DNA of 64,000 nucleotides from Paenarthrobacter ilicis (GTDB lineage: Bacteria > Actinomycetota > Actinomycetes > Actinomycetales > Micrococcaceae), in contig NZ_JAFBCD010000001.1 in assembly GCF_016907545.1 (NCBI RefSeq), positions 2,790,001 through 2,854,000 of the forward strand, written 5' to 3'. Positions within the stretch are counted from its first letter, which is position 1. Each line of letters opens with the position of its first letter. The translations under genes and the position numbers were made by a program. Below, one piece after another: positions 49,712 through 59,751 of the stretch. The notes beneath the pieces are model-generated. The model did no database searches, was not told the origin of the DNA, and saw nothing but the letters and a program-made list of their open reading frames with translations.

Positions 49712-49752
49712 AAAGGGTGTGTCCGGCACCTTCGGTACGGGACACACCCTTT
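49712..49752 (-). terminator. Hairpin terminator between adk and map
   Basis: AAAGGGTGTGTCC (49712-49724) pairs perfectly with GGACACACCCTTT (49740-49752) around a 15-base loop, about 35 bases after the adk stop. The minus-strand stem ends in CCTTT, so part of the secY-adk transcript probably ends here. Confidence 0.75.
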
Positions 49753-49786
49753 TCCCTGGACGGTTACCCGGTTCCCAGGGAGTCGC

Positions 49787-50365
49787 TTAGACGGCCTTGG
49801 CTGCCTCAATGGCGGTCAGGACGCGGTCGGTAACTTCATCGATACCGCCGATTCCATCAACCTGCGTGAGGATGCCGCGCTCGGCGTACTTCGACACAAC
49901 AGCTTCGGTCTGCTCGTGGTAGAGGTCAAGACGGTGGCGGATGACGGTTTCATTGTCGTCCGAGCGTCCGGTCTCCTTGGCCCGGCCCAGAAGCCGTACA
50001 ACCAGTTCCTCGTCGTCGGCAGTCAGCTGGAGCACGACGTCGAGCTCCTGCTGGCCGTCGGCCAGGATCTCGTCCAGGTAATCAACCTGGGCGGTGGTGC
50101 GCGGGTAGCCATCCAGGAGGAAGCCGTTCTCCACATCGCTCTGGGAAAGGCGGTCACGGACCATGTTGTTCGTGACGCTGTCGGGAACAAAGTCCCCGGC
50201 ATCCATGTACTTCTTCGCTTCAAGGCCCAGAGGTGTTTCGCCCTTGACGTTGGCACGGAAGATATCGCCGGTGGAGATGGCGACTACGCCGAGGCGCTCG
50301 GAAATCCGCTCAGCCTGTGTACCCTTTCCCGAACCGGGAGGTCCAATGATCAGCATTCTCGTCAT
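49787..50365 (-). CDS. adk: Adenylate kinase
   Basis: 192 residues, the short form without a zinc-binding LID. The P-loop is MLIIGPPGSGKGTQAERISE, the AMP site FVPDSVTNNMVRDRLSQSDV, and NGFLLDGYPRTTAQVDYLDE the Walker B region. It interconverts AMP, ADP and ATP. The start overlaps the secY stop by four bases, so synthesis is coupled to the translocon gene. Confidence 0.97.
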   Translation of the reverse strand: MTRMLIIGPPGSGKGTQAERISERLGVVAISTGDIFRANVKGETPLGLEAKKYMDAGDFVPDSVTNNMVRDRLSQSDVENGFLLDGYPRTTAQVDYLDEILADGQQELDVVLQLTADDEELVVRLLGRAKETGRSDDNETVIRHRLDLYHEQTEAVVSKYAERGILTQVDGIGGIDEVTDRVLTAIEAAKAV

Positions 50366-51672
50366 CGCAAAAGCCCTTCGTAGTGACGTTGTTGTAGCTG
50401 CGCATCAATCTGCTTGACGGTCTCCAGGCCCACACCCACCATGATCAGGATTGACGTGCCACCGAACGGGAAGTTCTGGTTGGCGTTGATCAGGACAAGC
50501 GCAACAAGGGGAATCAATGCCACGAAGCCCAAGTAGAGGGCTCCGGGAAGCGTGATCCTGGAAAGCACGTACTGCAGGTAATCCGCGGTCGGTTTACCCG
50601 CCCGGATGCCCGGAATAAACCCTCCGTACTTCTTCATGTTTTCGGACACTTCTTCAGGGTTGAAGGTGATGGCCACATAGAAGTACGTGAAAAACACAAT
50701 CATGGCGAAGTAGAGCGCCATGTAGATGGGGTGGTCGCCGCGGGTGAGGTTGTTGTTGATCCATTCAACCCACGGAGCCATCTGCTCCCCCGGCTTGGGC
50801 TGGTTGAACTGCGAGATCAGGCCCGGCAGGTACAGCATCGAGGAAGCGAAGATGACGGGCACGACGCCGGCCATGTTCACCTTGATGGGGATATAGGTGC
50901 TGGTGCCGCCCACGGTGCGGCGTCCAATCATGCGCTTTGCGTACTGGACGGGAACACGGCGTTGGGACTGCTCGACGAAAACAACCAAAGCCACGGTCAA
51001 CAGGCCGACGGCCAGGACGGTGAAGAAGGTACCCGGACCCTTGGAGGTCCAGATGGAGCTGAGTGAACCCGGGAAGCTTGCTGCGATTGAGGTGAAGATC
51101 AGCAGCGACATGCCGTTGCCCACACCCTTTTCGGTGACGAGCTCGCCCATCCACATGATGAGGCCGGTGCCGGCCGTCAACGTGATGATGATCAGGATGG
51201 TGGCGATGATGCTCTCATCCGGAATGATCGGCAGGTTGCAGCCAGGCAGCAATTGCCCTGAACGGGCAAGGGAAACCAAGGTGGTGGCGTTCAGCAGACC
51301 CAGGGCAATCGTGAGGTACCGGGTGTACTGGGTCAGCTTGGACTGGCCCTGGGAACCTTCCTCGTACAACTCCTGGAACCGGGGAATGACCACCCGGAGC
51401 AGCTGCACAATGATGCTCGCCGTGATGTAGGGCATGATGCCCAGTGCGAACACCGAAACCTGCAGCAAGGCGCCACCACTGAACAGGTTTACCAGTTGGT
51501 AGATGCCCTGCGAGGTGTCACCGTTCTTCAAGCATTGCTGGACATTCTGGTAGTTCACACCAGGCGAGGGGATGAAAGCTCCCAAGCGGAAGATTGTGAT
51601 GATTCCCAGCGTGAACAACAACTTGCGTCGCAAATCAGGCGTCCGAAACGCCCGGCCGAATGCGCTTAGCAA
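50362..51672 (-). CDS. secY: Preprotein translocase subunit SecY
   Basis: 436 residues with ten membrane helices. FRTPDLRRKLLFTLGIITIF, FRLGAFIPSPGVNYQNVQQC and the cytoplasmic loops VPVQYAKRMIGRRTVGGTST and MKKYGGFIPGIRAGKPTADY are SecY signatures. It is the protein-conducting channel with SecE and SecG. A terminator and a fresh promoter between rplO and secY suggest partly separate transcription from the spc genes. Confidence 0.98.
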   Translation of the reverse strand: MLSAFGRAFRTPDLRRKLLFTLGIITIFRLGAFIPSPGVNYQNVQQCLKNGDTSQGIYQLVNLFSGGALLQVSVFALGIMPYITASIIVQLLRVVIPRFQELYEEGSQGQSKLTQYTRYLTIALGLLNATTLVSLARSGQLLPGCNLPIIPDESIIATILIIITLTAGTGLIMWMGELVTEKGVGNGMSLLIFTSIAASFPGSLSSIWTSKGPGTFFTVLAVGLLTVALVVFVEQSQRRVPVQYAKRMIGRRTVGGTSTYIPIKVNMAGVVPVIFASSMLYLPGLISQFNQPKPGEQMAPWVEWINNNLTRGDHPIYMALYFAMIVFFTYFYVAITFNPEEVSENMKKYGGFIPGIRAGKPTADYLQYVLSRITLPGALYLGFVALIPLVALVLINANQNFPFGGTSILIMVGVGLETVKQIDAQLQQRHYEGLLR

Positions 51673-51731
51673 GCGTCCTCCTGAGTAGAAAGTACAAGGA
51701 TGTGGATGGGATCAATGAAACCCAACAACCG

Positions 51732-51759
51732 AGTCTAACTGCTGGTGACGCCGTCTTAA
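51732..51759 (-). promoter_or_regulatory. Candidate secY-adk promoter
   Basis: On the minus strand TTAAGA (51759-51754), 16 bases, TAGACT (51737-51732), about 60 bases upstream of the secY ATG and just after a terminator. The -10 box is the same hexamer seen before the COG0523 and GH4 genes. Confidence 0.55.
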
Positions 51760-51783
51760 TAATCGAGAGCGCACAATCACGCA

Positions 51784-51832
51784 AAAAAATCCCGATACAC
51801 AGGGCCGAAGCCCCGCGTACCGGGATTCTTTT
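51784..51832 (-). terminator. Terminator after rplO
   Basis: CGGGATT and AATCCCG (51821-51827 and 51788-51794) close a hairpin with a GGC/GCC inner pairing; on the minus strand it is followed by seven U residues. It begins about 27 bases after the rplO stop. Confidence 0.85.
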
Positions 51833-51858
51833 ACAACGGGCAGGAGCCCCACTGAACC

Positions 51859-52341
51859 CTAGAGGGCAGTGGTGGATCCGCCTGCTGCAGCAATCTTCTC
51901 CGAAGCGCTGGCGGAGAATGCGTGGGCGGTGACGTCAACCTTGACGGTGATGTCGCCGGTGCCCAGCACCTTGACGGGCTGGTTCTTGCGAACTGCACCC
52001 TTCTCTACCAGAGACTCGACGGTGACAGTGCCACCTTCCGGGAAGAGCTCGTTGAGCTTCTCCAGGTTGACAACCTGGAACTCAACCCGGAACGGGTTCT
52101 TGAAGCCGCGCAGCTTCGGCAGGCGCATGTGCAGCGGCAGCTGGCCGCCGGCAAAGCCAGCCTTTACCTGGTAGCGGGCCTTCGTACCCTTGGTACCGCG
52201 ACCAGCGGTCTTACCCTTGGAGCCTTCACCACGACCAACACGGGTCTTGGCGGTCTTGGCACCCGGGGCGGGACGCAGGTGGTGGACCTTCAGAGCGTTC
52301 TGCTTCTCAGCAGCCTCTGCGGCGGTCTTGTTCTCTGCCAT
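51859..52341 (-). CDS. rplO: 50S ribosomal protein L15
   Basis: 160 residues. The glycine-rich [20 protein letters not shown] loop, [20 protein letters not shown] and the C-terminal [20 protein letters not shown] are typical L15, a late assembly protein. Its ATG touches the rpmD stop at 52341. Confidence 0.97.
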   Translation of the reverse strand: MAENKTAAEAAEKQNALKVHHLRPAPGAKTAKTRVGRGEGSKGKTAGRGTKGTKARYQVKAGFAGGQLPLHMRLPKLRGFKNPFRVEFQVVNLEKLNELFPEGGTVTVESLVEKGAVRKNQPVKVLGTGDITVKVDVTAHAFSASASEKIAAAGGSTTAL

Positions 52342-52547
52342 TACTTCGCCTCCTCTACATTCACGAGGTGCGGAACCGTGTTGAGCATGCCAACGGTCAC
52401 GGCATCAGCGGAACGGACAACGGTGTGTCCAATGCGCTTCAGGCCGAGGGACCGCAGGGTCGCAATCTGGTTCTGCTTGGCGCCAATGACGCCCTTGATC
52501 TGGGTGATCTCCAACTGGGCGTCGGAGGGAGTCAGGTTCTTAGCCAT
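52341..52547 (-). CDS. rpmD: 50S ribosomal protein L30
   Basis: 68 residues: [40 protein letters not shown] and [17 protein letters not shown], the compact bacterial L30. The frame runs further upstream inside rpsE, but ATG 52547 begins the consensus and follows GGTGTTTAGTC with only a weak Shine-Dalgarno, as expected for coupling to rpsE two bases upstream. Confidence 0.96.
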   Translation of the reverse strand: MAKNLTPSDAQLEITQIKGVIGAKQNQIATLRSLGLKRIGHTVVRSADAVTVGMLNTVPHLVNVEEAK

Positions 52548-52549
52548 GA

Positions 52550-53254
52550 CTAAACACCTGCCTTCTGGTTCTGGAGCGCGCGCACCAGAGCAGCAGGAGC
52601 AACCTCGTCCAGCGGCAGGCCACGGCGGGCAGCCACGGAAGCGGGCTCTTCGAGCTGCTTCAGAGCGGCAACGGTCGCGTGAACGATGTTGATCGCGTTG
52701 GAAGAACCGAGCGACTTGGAGAGGATGTCGTGGATACCCACGCACTCCAGTACTGCACGGACCGGACCACCGGCGATAACACCGGTACCGGCGGAAGCCG
52801 GACGCAGCAGGACTACGCCTGCAGCAGCTTCACCCTGCACGCGGTGCGGGATGGTGCTGCCAACGCGGGGAACGCGGAAGAAGGACTTCTTGGCCTCTTC
52901 AACGCCCTTTGCGATTGCTGCGGGAACTTCCTTGGCCTTGCCGTAGCCGACGCCGACCATGCCGTTGCCGTCACCGACGACGACCAGGGCGGTGAAGCTG
53001 AAGCGACGACCACCCTTGACCACCTTGGCGACGCGGTTGATGGTGACAACGCGCTCTACGAACTGGCTCTTCTCGGCTTCACGACCGCCGTCGCGGCCAC
53101 CACGGCCACCACGGTCGCCGCGGCCCTGGCCACGATCGCCACGCTCGCCACGACGAGCGCCACGGCGGTCATCGGCAGCGGGTGCGGTCTCAGTTGCTTC
53201 AGCAGCTACAGCTTCAGTCACCTGAATGTCCTTTTCGTTGTTTTCAGCGGTCAC
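52550..53254 (-). CDS. rpsE: 30S ribosomal protein S5 with Arg/Gly-rich N-terminal extension
   Basis: 234 residues against about 165 in E. coli. The S5 core has [40 protein letters not shown] and [19 protein letters not shown]. The first 60 residues are acidic/alanine-rich and then [20 protein letters not shown], an RG-rich tract probably unstructured and RNA-binding. S5 shapes the mRNA entry and fidelity site. Overlaps rplR by four bases. Confidence 0.97.
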   Translation of the reverse strand: MTAENNEKDIQVTEAVAAEATETAPAADDRRGARRGERGDRGQGRGDRGGRGGRDGGREAEKSQFVERVVTINRVAKVVKGGRRFSFTALVVVGDGNGMVGVGYGKAKEVPAAIAKGVEEAKKSFFRVPRVGSTIPHRVQGEAAAGVVLLRPASAGTGVIAGGPVRAVLECVGIHDILSKSLGSSNAINIVHATVAALKQLEEPASVAARRGLPLDEVAPAALVRALQNQKAGV

Positions 53255-53634
53255 AGTGCCAGCCCACCTTCGCGGGCACCGTCAGCGACGGCGGCGATGC
53301 GGCCGTGGTACTTGTTACCGCCACGGTCGAAGACAACAGCCTCTACGCCTGCAGCCTTGGCACGCTCTGCAACGAGCTCGCCGACGCGCTTTGCCTTGGC
53401 AGTCTTGTCTCCGTCGAATGCGCGCAGGTCAGCTTCCAAAGTGGAAGCGTAAGCCACGGTTACACCCTTGCTGTCATCGACAACCTGGACGAATACGTGA
53501 CGTGCGGAGCGGTTGACGACCAGACGAGGACGTACAGCCGTTCCACTGATGCGCTTGCGGATACGAAGCTGGCGACGGCTGCGTGCAGCAGACTTGCTCT
53601 TGTTCGAACGCTTCTTGTTAATTGCGATGGCCAT
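53251..53634 (-). CDS. rplR: 50S ribosomal protein L18
   Basis: 127 residues. [40 protein letters not shown] and [20 protein letters not shown] are L18 signatures; it binds 5S rRNA with L5. Sits between rplF (3 bases) and rpsE (overlap). Confidence 0.97.
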   Translation of the reverse strand: MAIAINKKRSNKSKSAARSRRQLRIRKRISGTAVRPRLVVNRSARHVFVQVVDDSKGVTVAYASTLEADLRAFDGDKTAKAKRVGELVAERAKAAGVEAVVFDRGGNKYHGRIAAVADGAREGGLAL

Positions 53635-53637
53635 GGT

Positions 53638-54174
53638 TTACTTACCAGCCTTTCCGACCTTGCGGCGGATGACTTCGCCGGCGTAACGGACACCCTTGCC
53701 CTTGTAGGGGTCAGGCTTGCGCAGCTTGCGAATGTTGGCAGCAACCTCGCCGACCTGCTGCTTATTGATACCCGCAACAGAGAGCTTGGTCGGACCCTCT
53801 ACTACGAAGGTGATGCCTTCGGGTGCAGAGACGCTGACCGGGTGGCTGTAGCCCAGAGCGAACTCCAGGTCAGAACCCTTGGCCTGAACGCGGTAACCGG
53901 TACCGACGATTTCAAGCTTCTTCTCGTAGCCCTCGGTAACGCCCTGGATCATGTTGGCGATCAGGGTGCGGGTCAGGCCGTGCAGCGAACGCGAGTTGCG
54001 CTCGTCGTTCGGGCGGGTGACCGTGAGAGTGTTCTCTTCCAGGGAGACCTCGATCGGGCTGGCCACAGTGTGGCTCAGCTCGCCTTTGGAACCCTTGACG
54101 CTGATGACGGAGCCATCGAGCTTGACCTCAACTCCGGCAGGAACGGTGATGGGGAGACGTCCAATACGTGACAT
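53638..54174 (-). CDS. rplF: 50S ribosomal protein L6
   Basis: 178 residues. [20 protein letters not shown] begins both L6 repeats, and [20 protein letters not shown] with KVGKAGK is the conserved C-terminus near the sarcin-ricin loop. Follows rpsH by 18 bases. Confidence 0.98.
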   Translation of the reverse strand: MSRIGRLPITVPAGVEVKLDGSVISVKGSKGELSHTVASPIEVSLEENTLTVTRPNDERNSRSLHGLTRTLIANMIQGVTEGYEKKLEIVGTGYRVQAKGSDLEFALGYSHPVSVSAPEGITFVVEGPTKLSVAGINKQQVGEVAANIRKLRKPDPYKGKGVRYAGEVIRRKVGKAGK

Positions 54175-54192
54175 TATTCTCTTCCTTTCCCG

Positions 54193-54591
54193 TTACCAGA
54201 CGTACGCGAGGACTTCGCCGCCCACGCCCTTCTTGCCGGCCTGCTTGTCAGTCAGGAGGCCGGAAGAGGTGGACAGGATAGCGATACCCAGGCCACCCAG
54301 CACGTGCGGCAGGTTGGTGGACTTCGCGTAAACGCGGAGACCCGGCTTGGAGATGCGGCGGACACCAGCGATTGAACGCTCGCGGTTGGGACCGAACTTG
54401 AGGTCGATGGTCAGCTTCTTGCCAACCTCTGCTTCCTCTTCCTTCCAGCCGGCGATGTAGCCCTCGGCCTTAAGGATGTCGGCAACGCGTGCCTTCAGTT
54501 TGCTGTACGGCATGGACACGGTGTCGTGGTATGCCGAGTTTGCATTGCGCAGACGCGTGAGCATGTCTGCGACAGGATCTGTCATAGTCAT
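54193..54591 (-). CDS. rpsH: 30S ribosomal protein S8
   Basis: 132 residues. [20 protein letters not shown] and VPYSKLK-like [20 protein letters not shown] open it, and [20 protein letters not shown] closes it before EVLAYVW. It binds helix 21 of 16S rRNA. It follows rplE directly, after only 78 bases, so the usual rpsN between them is absent. Confidence 0.98.
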   Translation of the reverse strand: MTMTDPVADMLTRLRNANSAYHDTVSMPYSKLKARVADILKAEGYIAGWKEEEAEVGKKLTIDLKFGPNRERSIAGVRRISKPGLRVYAKSTNLPHVLGGLGIAILSTSSGLLTDKQAGKKGVGGEVLAYVW

Positions 54592-54669
54592 TTGGGCTAT
54601 AGCCCTTCCTCGTACCGGTTTCCGCTGCGCTTGCCCTCATGAGCAAACGCGGACGGACCTGTCACGTAG

Positions 54670-55245
54670 TTAGTTTTCGGTTTTGAACGGGAAACCAAGC
54701 GCCTTGAGCAGCGCGCGGCCTTCGTCGTCGGTCTTGGCAGTGGTCACAACCGTGATGTCCATACCGCGAACGCGGTCAATGGAATCCTGGTCGATTTCGT
54801 GGAACATAACCTGCTCGGTCAGACCGAAGGTGTAGTTGCCGTTGCCATCAAACTGCTTGCCGTTGAGGCCGCGGAAGTCACGGATACGCGGCAGGGCCAG
54901 CGAAACCAGACGGTCCACGAATTCCCACATGCGGTCGCCACGCAGGGTAGCGTGTGCACCAATGGGCATGCCTTCGCGCAGCTTGAACTGTGCGATCGAC
55001 TTACGGGCCTTGGTTACCTGCGGCTTCTGGCCGGTGATCAGGGTGAGGTCGCGGACAGCGCCGTCGATCAGCTTGGAGTCCTTGGCGGCATCTCCAACAC
55101 CCATGTTCACAACAACCTTCACCAGGCGGGGAACCTGGTTCACGTTCGCGTAGTTGAATTCGTCCTGCAGGGACTTCTTGATGTCCTCTGCATACTTGGT
55201 CTTCAGACGCGGAACGATCTTGTTTGCAGACAGTGTCTCGCTCAT
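54670..55245 (-). CDS. rplE: 50S ribosomal protein L5
   Basis: 191 residues. [60 protein letters not shown] and [20 protein letters not shown] are L5 signatures. It binds 5S rRNA in the central protuberance. Its ATG shares a base with the rplX stop (TAATG). Confidence 0.98.
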   Translation of the reverse strand: MSETLSANKIVPRLKTKYAEDIKKSLQDEFNYANVNQVPRLVKVVVNMGVGDAAKDSKLIDGAVRDLTLITGQKPQVTKARKSIAQFKLREGMPIGAHATLRGDRMWEFVDRLVSLALPRIRDFRGLNGKQFDGNGNYTFGLTEQVMFHEIDQDSIDRVRGMDITVVTTAKTDDEGRALLKALGFPFKTEN

Positions 55246-55604
55246 TAGATGTCCTTCCCGGAGGCCTTGGACACGCGGATACGGACAGTCTTGGTACGAC
55301 CATCCTTCTCAACGGTGTCGAGACGGAAACCAACACGGGTCGGCTTCTTGGTCGACGGGTCAACCAAAGCAACGTTGGAAACGTGGATCGGGGCCTCAAC
55401 GACCTCGATGCCACCGGTCTTGGTGCCGCGCTGCGACTGACCGACCTTGGTGTGCTTGGTGACGCGGTTGATGCCCTCTACCAACACGCGGTTGGTGTCC
55501 GGGAATACGCGCAGGACTTTGCCCTGCTTGCCGCGGTCTCCGCCACGTTCCTGCTTGGCGCCGGTGATGACCTGAACGAGGTCACCCTTCTTGATTTTAG
55601 CCAT
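55245..55604 (-). CDS. rplX: 50S ribosomal protein L24
   Basis: 119 residues. [20 protein letters not shown] carries the KOW motif, [20 protein letters not shown] and [20 protein letters not shown] follow. It is an early assembly protein near the exit tunnel. Placed 3 bases after rplN. Confidence 0.97.
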   Translation of the reverse strand: MAKIKKGDLVQVITGAKQERGGDRGKQGKVLRVFPDTNRVLVEGINRVTKHTKVGQSQRGTKTGGIEVVEAPIHVSNVALVDPSTKKPTRVGFRLDTVEKDGRTKTVRIRVSKASGKDI

Positions 55605-55607
55605 GGA

Positions 55608-55976
55608 CTAAAGCACCTCCGGGGCCAGCGAAACGATCTTCATGAACTTCTTGTCGCGAAGTTCACGACCAACCGGGCCGAAGATACGGGTACCGCGGGG
55701 GTCACCGTCGTTCTTCAGGATCACAGCTGCGTTTTCGTCAAACTTGATGTAGGAACCATCCGCACGGCGGCGTTCCTTCTTGGTACGAACGATGACAGCC
55801 TTCACGACGTCACCCTTCTTTACGTTGCCGCCAGGGATAGCGTCCTTGACGGTTGCGACGATGACGTCGCCAATGCCTGCGTAGCGACGGCCAGATCCAC
55901 CGAGAACGCGAATGGTAAGGATTTCCTTAGCACCCGTGTTGTCGGCGACCTTCAGTCGCGACTCCTGCTGAATCAA
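55608..55976 (-). CDS. rplN: 50S ribosomal protein L14 (TTG start)
   Basis: 122 residues, the usual length: [40 protein letters not shown] and [20 protein letters not shown]. The first codon is TTG (55976), preceded by AAGGAG at a good distance, and no ATG or GTG gives the full consensus, so UUG initiation is well supported. First gene of the spc part, after a long leader. Confidence 0.97.
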   Translation of the reverse strand: MIQQESRLKVADNTGAKEILTIRVLGGSGRRYAGIGDVIVATVKDAIPGGNVKKGDVVKAVIVRTKKERRRADGSYIKFDENAAVILKNDGDPRGTRIFGPVGRELRDKKFMKIVSLAPEVL

Positions 55977-56213
55977 TTTTTACTCCTTGCGTCGCGCCGG
56001 TTCTCAGACCGAAATCATGCATACGGAATGAGCCTTGCGGAACGGTTGATCGGGGTGTCTCTTGACCCGTCTGGATTTTGCCAGGACGGGCCTAAACGCC
56101 CGTGCCACAAGCATCAGCTTCCCTTGCAGAAAACTCTGCGCGGGGCAGTATGCAGCAGCACGATTGTTTACGAGGTAGTTGACGGCCCACTAATGGCGCC
56201 ATACAAACTCAAT
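55977..56213 (-). promoter_or_regulatory. Long rplN leader, no gene
   Basis: The 352 bases between rpsQ and rplN contain no convincing ORF. After the promoter at 56214-56243 they give a leader of about 230 bases with small hairpins, such as ACGGGC/GCCCGT (56086-56091 and 56098-56103), and the AAGGAG of rplN. A ribosomal-protein feedback site is possible but not recognisable. Confidence 0.5.
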
Positions 56214-56243
56214 ATCCTAGCACGTTTAAGCACTCGAAACCAA
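56214..56243 (-). promoter_or_regulatory. Probable spc-part (rplN) promoter
   Basis: On the minus strand TTGGTT (56243-56238), 18 bases, TAGGAT (56219-56214), located just after the rpsQ terminator hairpin. This would make rplN onward a separate unit from the S10 genes. Confidence 0.6.
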
Positions 56244-56257
56244 CGGGCCTAGAACGC

Positions 56258-56296
56258 GGAAAGACCCGCATTCCCCAGGGAATACGGGTCCTTCCA
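56258..56296 (-). terminator. Hairpin terminator after rpsQ
   Basis: GACCCGCATTCCC (56263-56275) pairs with GGGAATACGGGTC (56278-56290) with one mismatch, extended by GGAA/TTCC outside. On the minus strand it is followed by TTTCC. It begins about 33 bases after the rpsQ stop. Confidence 0.7.
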
Positions 56297-56328
56297 GTCA
56301 ACCCTGCCGGGCAAGCCCGGCGTTGGAT

Positions 56329-56625
56329 TTACTTGGCCTTTTCGAGGATCTCCACCAGACGCCACCGCTTGGTAGCGGACAGCGGGCGGGTCTCAGAGAT
56401 GAGAACGAGGTCGCCGATGCCGGCGGTGTTCTCTTCGTCATGAGCCTTGACCTTCGAGGTGCGGCGAATAACCTTGCCGTACAGAGCGTGCTTTACGCGG
56501 TCTTCAACCTGAACAACGATGGTCTTTTCCATCTTGTCAGAGACAACGTAGCCGCGACGCGTCTTACGGTAACCGCGCTGTTCAGCGCTGGCTGCTGCTT
56601 CCGTCACAGTTTCCTTCTCGCTCAC
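56329..56625 (-). CDS. rpsQ: 30S ribosomal protein S17
   Basis: 98 residues. [40 protein letters not shown] and [20 protein letters not shown] are S17 signatures. It binds 16S rRNA early in assembly. The N-terminal 15 residues are an Ala/Glu extension. Overlaps rpmC by four bases and ends the S10 set. Confidence 0.97.
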   Translation of the reverse strand: MSEKETVTEAAASAEQRGYRKTRRGYVVSDKMEKTIVVQVEDRVKHALYGKVIRRTSKVKAHDEENTAGIGDLVLISETRPLSATKRWRLVEILEKAK

Positions 56626-56942
56626 TTGGCGTCCTCTCCAGCTTCAACCTCGGCCTTTTCAGCCTTGGCAGCCTTCTTGGACTTCTTTTCTTCCTTGGCT
56701 TCCACAACCGGTGCGGCAACCTCGGCACGAATGCCCAGCTCGCGCTCACGGAGAACGGTGTAGATGCGTGCAATGTCCTTCTTTACCGCACGCAGGCGAC
56801 CGTGGTTCTCCAGCTGTCCGGTGGCGGACTGGAAACGCAGGTTGAACAGCTCTTCCTTGGACTTGCGGAGTTCTTCAACGAGACGCTCGTTGTCGAAACC
56901 GTCCAGCTGTGCGGGTGCGAGATCCTTCGACCCTACTGCCAT
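56622..56942 (-). CDS. rpmC: 50S ribosomal protein L29 with charged C-terminal extension
   Basis: 106 residues against about 65 usual. The core is [40 protein letters not shown] and YTVLRERE. The last 35 residues are Lys/Glu/Ala-rich ([20 protein letters not shown]), probably disordered. L29 lies at the tunnel exit beside L23. Starts 2 bases after rplP. Confidence 0.96.
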   Translation of the reverse strand: MAVGSKDLAPAQLDGFDNERLVEELRKSKEELFNLRFQSATGQLENHGRLRAVKKDIARIYTVLRERELGIRAEVAAPVVEAKEEKKSKKAAKAEKAEVEAGEDAK

Positions 56943-56944
56943 TT

Positions 56945-57361
56945 CTATTCACCACCTTCGCGACGCACAATGCGTGCCTTCAACGGCAGCTTGTGGATTG
57001 CCAGGCGCAGTGCCTCGCGAGCTACCTCTTCATTGACACCGGAGAGTTCGAACAGAACCCGGCCCGGCTTGACGTTTGCGACCCACCATTCCGGAGAACC
57101 CTTACCGGAACCCATGCGGGTTTCGGCAGGCTTCTTCGTCAGCGGACGGTCCGGGTAGATGTTGATCCAGACCTTGCCGCCACGCTTGATGTGGCGGGTC
57201 ATCGCGATACGGGCGGATTCGATCTGGCGGTTGGTGACGTATGCCGGGCTCAGGGCCTGGATACCGTACTCACCGAAGCTGACCTTGGTGCCACCCGTAG
57301 CAGCGCCGGAACGACCCGGGTGGTGCTGCTTACGGTGCTTGACTCGACGTGGGATAAGCAT
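56945..57361 (-). CDS. rplP: 50S ribosomal protein L16
   Basis: 138 residues. [40 protein letters not shown], and [20 protein letters not shown] with [20 protein letters not shown] are standard L16, which positions the A-site tRNA. Its ATG directly abuts the rpsC stop. Confidence 0.98.
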   Translation of the reverse strand: MLIPRRVKHRKQHHPGRSGAATGGTKVSFGEYGIQALSPAYVTNRQIESARIAMTRHIKRGGKVWINIYPDRPLTKKPAETRMGSGKGSPEWWVANVKPGRVLFELSGVNEEVAREALRLAIHKLPLKARIVRREGGE

Positions 57362-58183
57362 TTAAGCCTGTCCTCCTTCTGCTGCAGGTGCAGCAGCTTC
57401 AGCGGCCGGTGCTTCAACGGCAGCAGGTGCTGCCTCAGCTGCCGGACGGTCGTTACGACGACGGCGGTCGCCACCCGGGCGGCCCGGGCGGTCTCCTGCA
57501 CGGCCACGGGAAGGAGCAGCAGCTGCCTGCTGAGCCAGTTCCTTGGCAGTGACGTCGCCCTTGTAGATCCAGACCTTCACGCCAATGCGGCCGAAGGTGG
57601 TCTTGGCTTCGTAGAAGCCGTAGTCGATGTTCGCGCGGAGGGTGTGCAGGGGCACACGGCCTTCACGGTAGAACTCCGAGCGGGACATTTCTGCTCCACC
57701 CAGACGGCCCGAGCAAGCAACACGGATGCCCTTGGCACCCGCACGCTGTGCGGACTGCATTGCCTTCTTCATCGCACGGCGGAAAGCCACGCGGGAAGTC
57801 AGCTGCTCTGCGATGCCCTGGGCAACAAGCTGTGCTTCCATCTCGGGGTTCTTGACCTCGAGGATGTTCAGCTGGACCTGCTTGCCCGTGAGCTTTTCGA
57901 GCTCGCCGCGGATGCGGTCTGCTTCGGCGCCGCGGCGGCCGATCACGATGCCCGGACGTGCCGTGTGGATATCCACGCGGACACGATCGCGGGTGCGCTC
58001 GATCTCAACCTTGGCGATGCCGGCGCGCTCCATGCCGGTGGACATGAGCTGGCGGATCTTGATGTCCTCGCGGACGAAGTCCTTGTAGCGCTGTCCGGGC
58101 TTGGTGCTGTCAGCGAACCAGTGCGAAACGTGGTCGGTGGTGATGCCGAGTCGGAACCCGTGCGGGTTTACTTTCTGTCCCAC
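57362..58183 (-). CDS. rpsC: 30S ribosomal protein S3
   Basis: 273 residues. [20 protein letters not shown], then the KH domain ([20 protein letters not shown]) and [20 protein letters not shown] are S3 signatures. It forms part of the mRNA entry helicase. The C-terminus has an RG-then-Ala/Glu tail ([20 protein letters not shown]) not present in E. coli S3. Touches rplV. Confidence 0.98.
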   Translation of the reverse strand: MGQKVNPHGFRLGITTDHVSHWFADSTKPGQRYKDFVREDIKIRQLMSTGMERAGIAKVEIERTRDRVRVDIHTARPGIVIGRRGAEADRIRGELEKLTGKQVQLNILEVKNPEMEAQLVAQGIAEQLTSRVAFRRAMKKAMQSAQRAGAKGIRVACSGRLGGAEMSRSEFYREGRVPLHTLRANIDYGFYEAKTTFGRIGVKVWIYKGDVTAKELAQQAAAAPSRGRAGDRPGRPGGDRRRRNDRPAAEAAPAAVEAPAAEAAAPAAEGGQA

Positions 58184-58549
58184 TTAGCGAGCCTCCTCTT
58201 TCTCGGGGGTTGCCACGACCAGGGTGATGTGGCTGGTCCGCTTCCTGATGCGGTAGGCGCGGCCTTGGGCACGCGGCTGGAACCGCTTCATGGTCGGGCC
58301 TTCATCAACGAATGCTTCGCTGATGAACAGGTCGCTGTCGTCAAACGCAATGCCGTCACGGTCCGCGAGGACACGTGCGTTGGCCATTGCTGACTGAAGT
58401 ACCTTGAATACCGGCTCCGAAGCTGCCTGGGGGGCAAACTTCAGAATTGCCAGAGCCTCATTCGCTTGCTTACCACGAACAAGGTTGACGACGCGCCGGG
58501 CCTTCATAGGCGTTACGCGGATGTGACGCGCAATAGCCTTGGCTTCCAT
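58184..58549 (-). CDS. rplV: 50S ribosomal protein L22
   Basis: 121 residues. [40 protein letters not shown] and [20 protein letters not shown]; the last is the long loop lining the exit tunnel, where macrolide resistance changes occur. Follows rpsS by 39 bases. Confidence 0.98.
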   Translation of the reverse strand: MEAKAIARHIRVTPMKARRVVNLVRGKQANEALAILKFAPQAASEPVFKVLQSAMANARVLADRDGIAFDDSDLFISEAFVDEGPTMKRFQPRAQGRAYRIRKRTSHITLVVATPEKEEAR

Positions 58550-58588
58550 TGCTTTCCTTCTCTCGTCTAAGACGTAAAGTCAGGCGCC

Positions 58589-58870
58589 TTAGCGGCGCTT
58601 GCCCTTACGGTCGTCCTTAACATGGCCGCGGAATGTCCGCGTGGGAGCGAATTCGCCGAGCTTGTGCCCGACCATCGACTCAGTGACAAACACCGGGATG
58701 TGCTTGCGTCCGTCGTGTACGGCGATCGTGTGCCCGAGCATGTCGGGGATGATCATCGAACGGCGGGACCAGGTCTTGATGACGTTCTTGGTGCCCTTAT
58801 CGTTTTCCCGTGCGACCTTCACAAAGAGGTGCTGGTCAACGAAAGGACCTTTTTTCAGGCTGCGTGGCAT
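58589..58870 (-). CDS. rpsS: 30S ribosomal protein S19
   Basis: 93 residues, exactly the family length. [40 protein letters not shown] and [20 protein letters not shown] are conserved. It works with S13 in the 30S head. 12 bases after rplB. Confidence 0.98.
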   Translation of the reverse strand: MPRSLKKGPFVDQHLFVKVARENDKGTKNVIKTWSRRSMIIPDMLGHTIAVHDGRKHIPVFVTESMVGHKLGEFAPTRTFRGHVKDDRKGKRR

Positions 58871-58882
58871 GTGTCCAGGCTC

Positions 58883-59722
58883 CTATCGCTTGTTCTTGCC
58901 AGTACGGCGGCGACGAACAATAAGCTTGTCGCTCTCTTTGTTCGGACGGCGGGTACGGCCCTCGGGCTTGCCGTTCGGGTTAACCGGGTGACGTCCACCG
59001 GAAGTCTTACCTTCACCACCACCGTGCGGGTGGTCAACCGGGTTCATGGCTACACCACGGACGGTCGGGCGGACGCCCTTCCAGCGCATGCGGCCGGCCT
59101 TGCCCCAGTTGATGTTCGACTGCTCGGCGTTGCCGACCTCGCCGACGGTTGCGCGGCAGCGCACGTCAACGTTGCGGATTTCACCGGAGGGCAGACGCAG
59201 CTGGGCGAAACGGCCTTCCTTGGCAACGAGCTGTACCGAAGCACCTGCGGAACGTGCCATCTTGGCGCCGCCACCCGGACGCAGTTCAACTGCGTGGATT
59301 ACGGTACCAACCGGGATGTTGCGCAGCGGCAGGTTGTTGCCCGGCTTGATGTCAGCGTCGGGGCCAGCCTCGACGAAGTCACCCTGGGACAGCTTGTTCG
59401 GAGCGATGATGTAACGCTTGGTGCCATCAACGTAGTGCAGGAGTGCGATGCGAGCCGTACGGTTCGGGTCGTACTCAATTTCGGCAACGCGGGCGTTGAT
59501 GCCATCTTTGTCGTGACGACGGAAGTCGATCAGACGGTACTGGCGCTTGTGCCCACCACCCTTGTGACGGGTGGTGATCTTACCGGTGTTGTTACGGCCG
59601 CCAGTCTTGTGCAGCGGACGAAGCAACGACTTTTCCGGAGTCGATCGCGTGATTTCAGCAAAGTCGGCTACGCTCGAGCCACGACGGCCCGGGGTAGTCG
59701 GCTTGTATTTACGGATTCCCAT
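58883..59722 (-). CDS. rplB: 50S ribosomal protein L2
   Basis: 279 residues. [20 protein letters not shown] and [20 protein letters not shown] with its conserved His near the peptidyl transferase centre are L2 hallmarks. Follows rplW by 29 bases. Confidence 0.98.
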   Translation of the reverse strand: MGIRKYKPTTPGRRGSSVADFAEITRSTPEKSLLRPLHKTGGRNNTGKITTRHKGGGHKRQYRLIDFRRHDKDGINARVAEIEYDPNRTARIALLHYVDGTKRYIIAPNKLSQGDFVEAGPDADIKPGNNLPLRNIPVGTVIHAVELRPGGGAKMARSAGASVQLVAKEGRFAQLRLPSGEIRNVDVRCRATVGEVGNAEQSNINWGKAGRMRWKGVRPTVRGVAMNPVDHPHGGGEGKTSGGRHPVNPNGKPEGRTRRPNKESDKLIVRRRRTGKNKR

Positions 59723-59751
59723 AATTTATTTCCTCGTTAAAGTGGTCTCCG

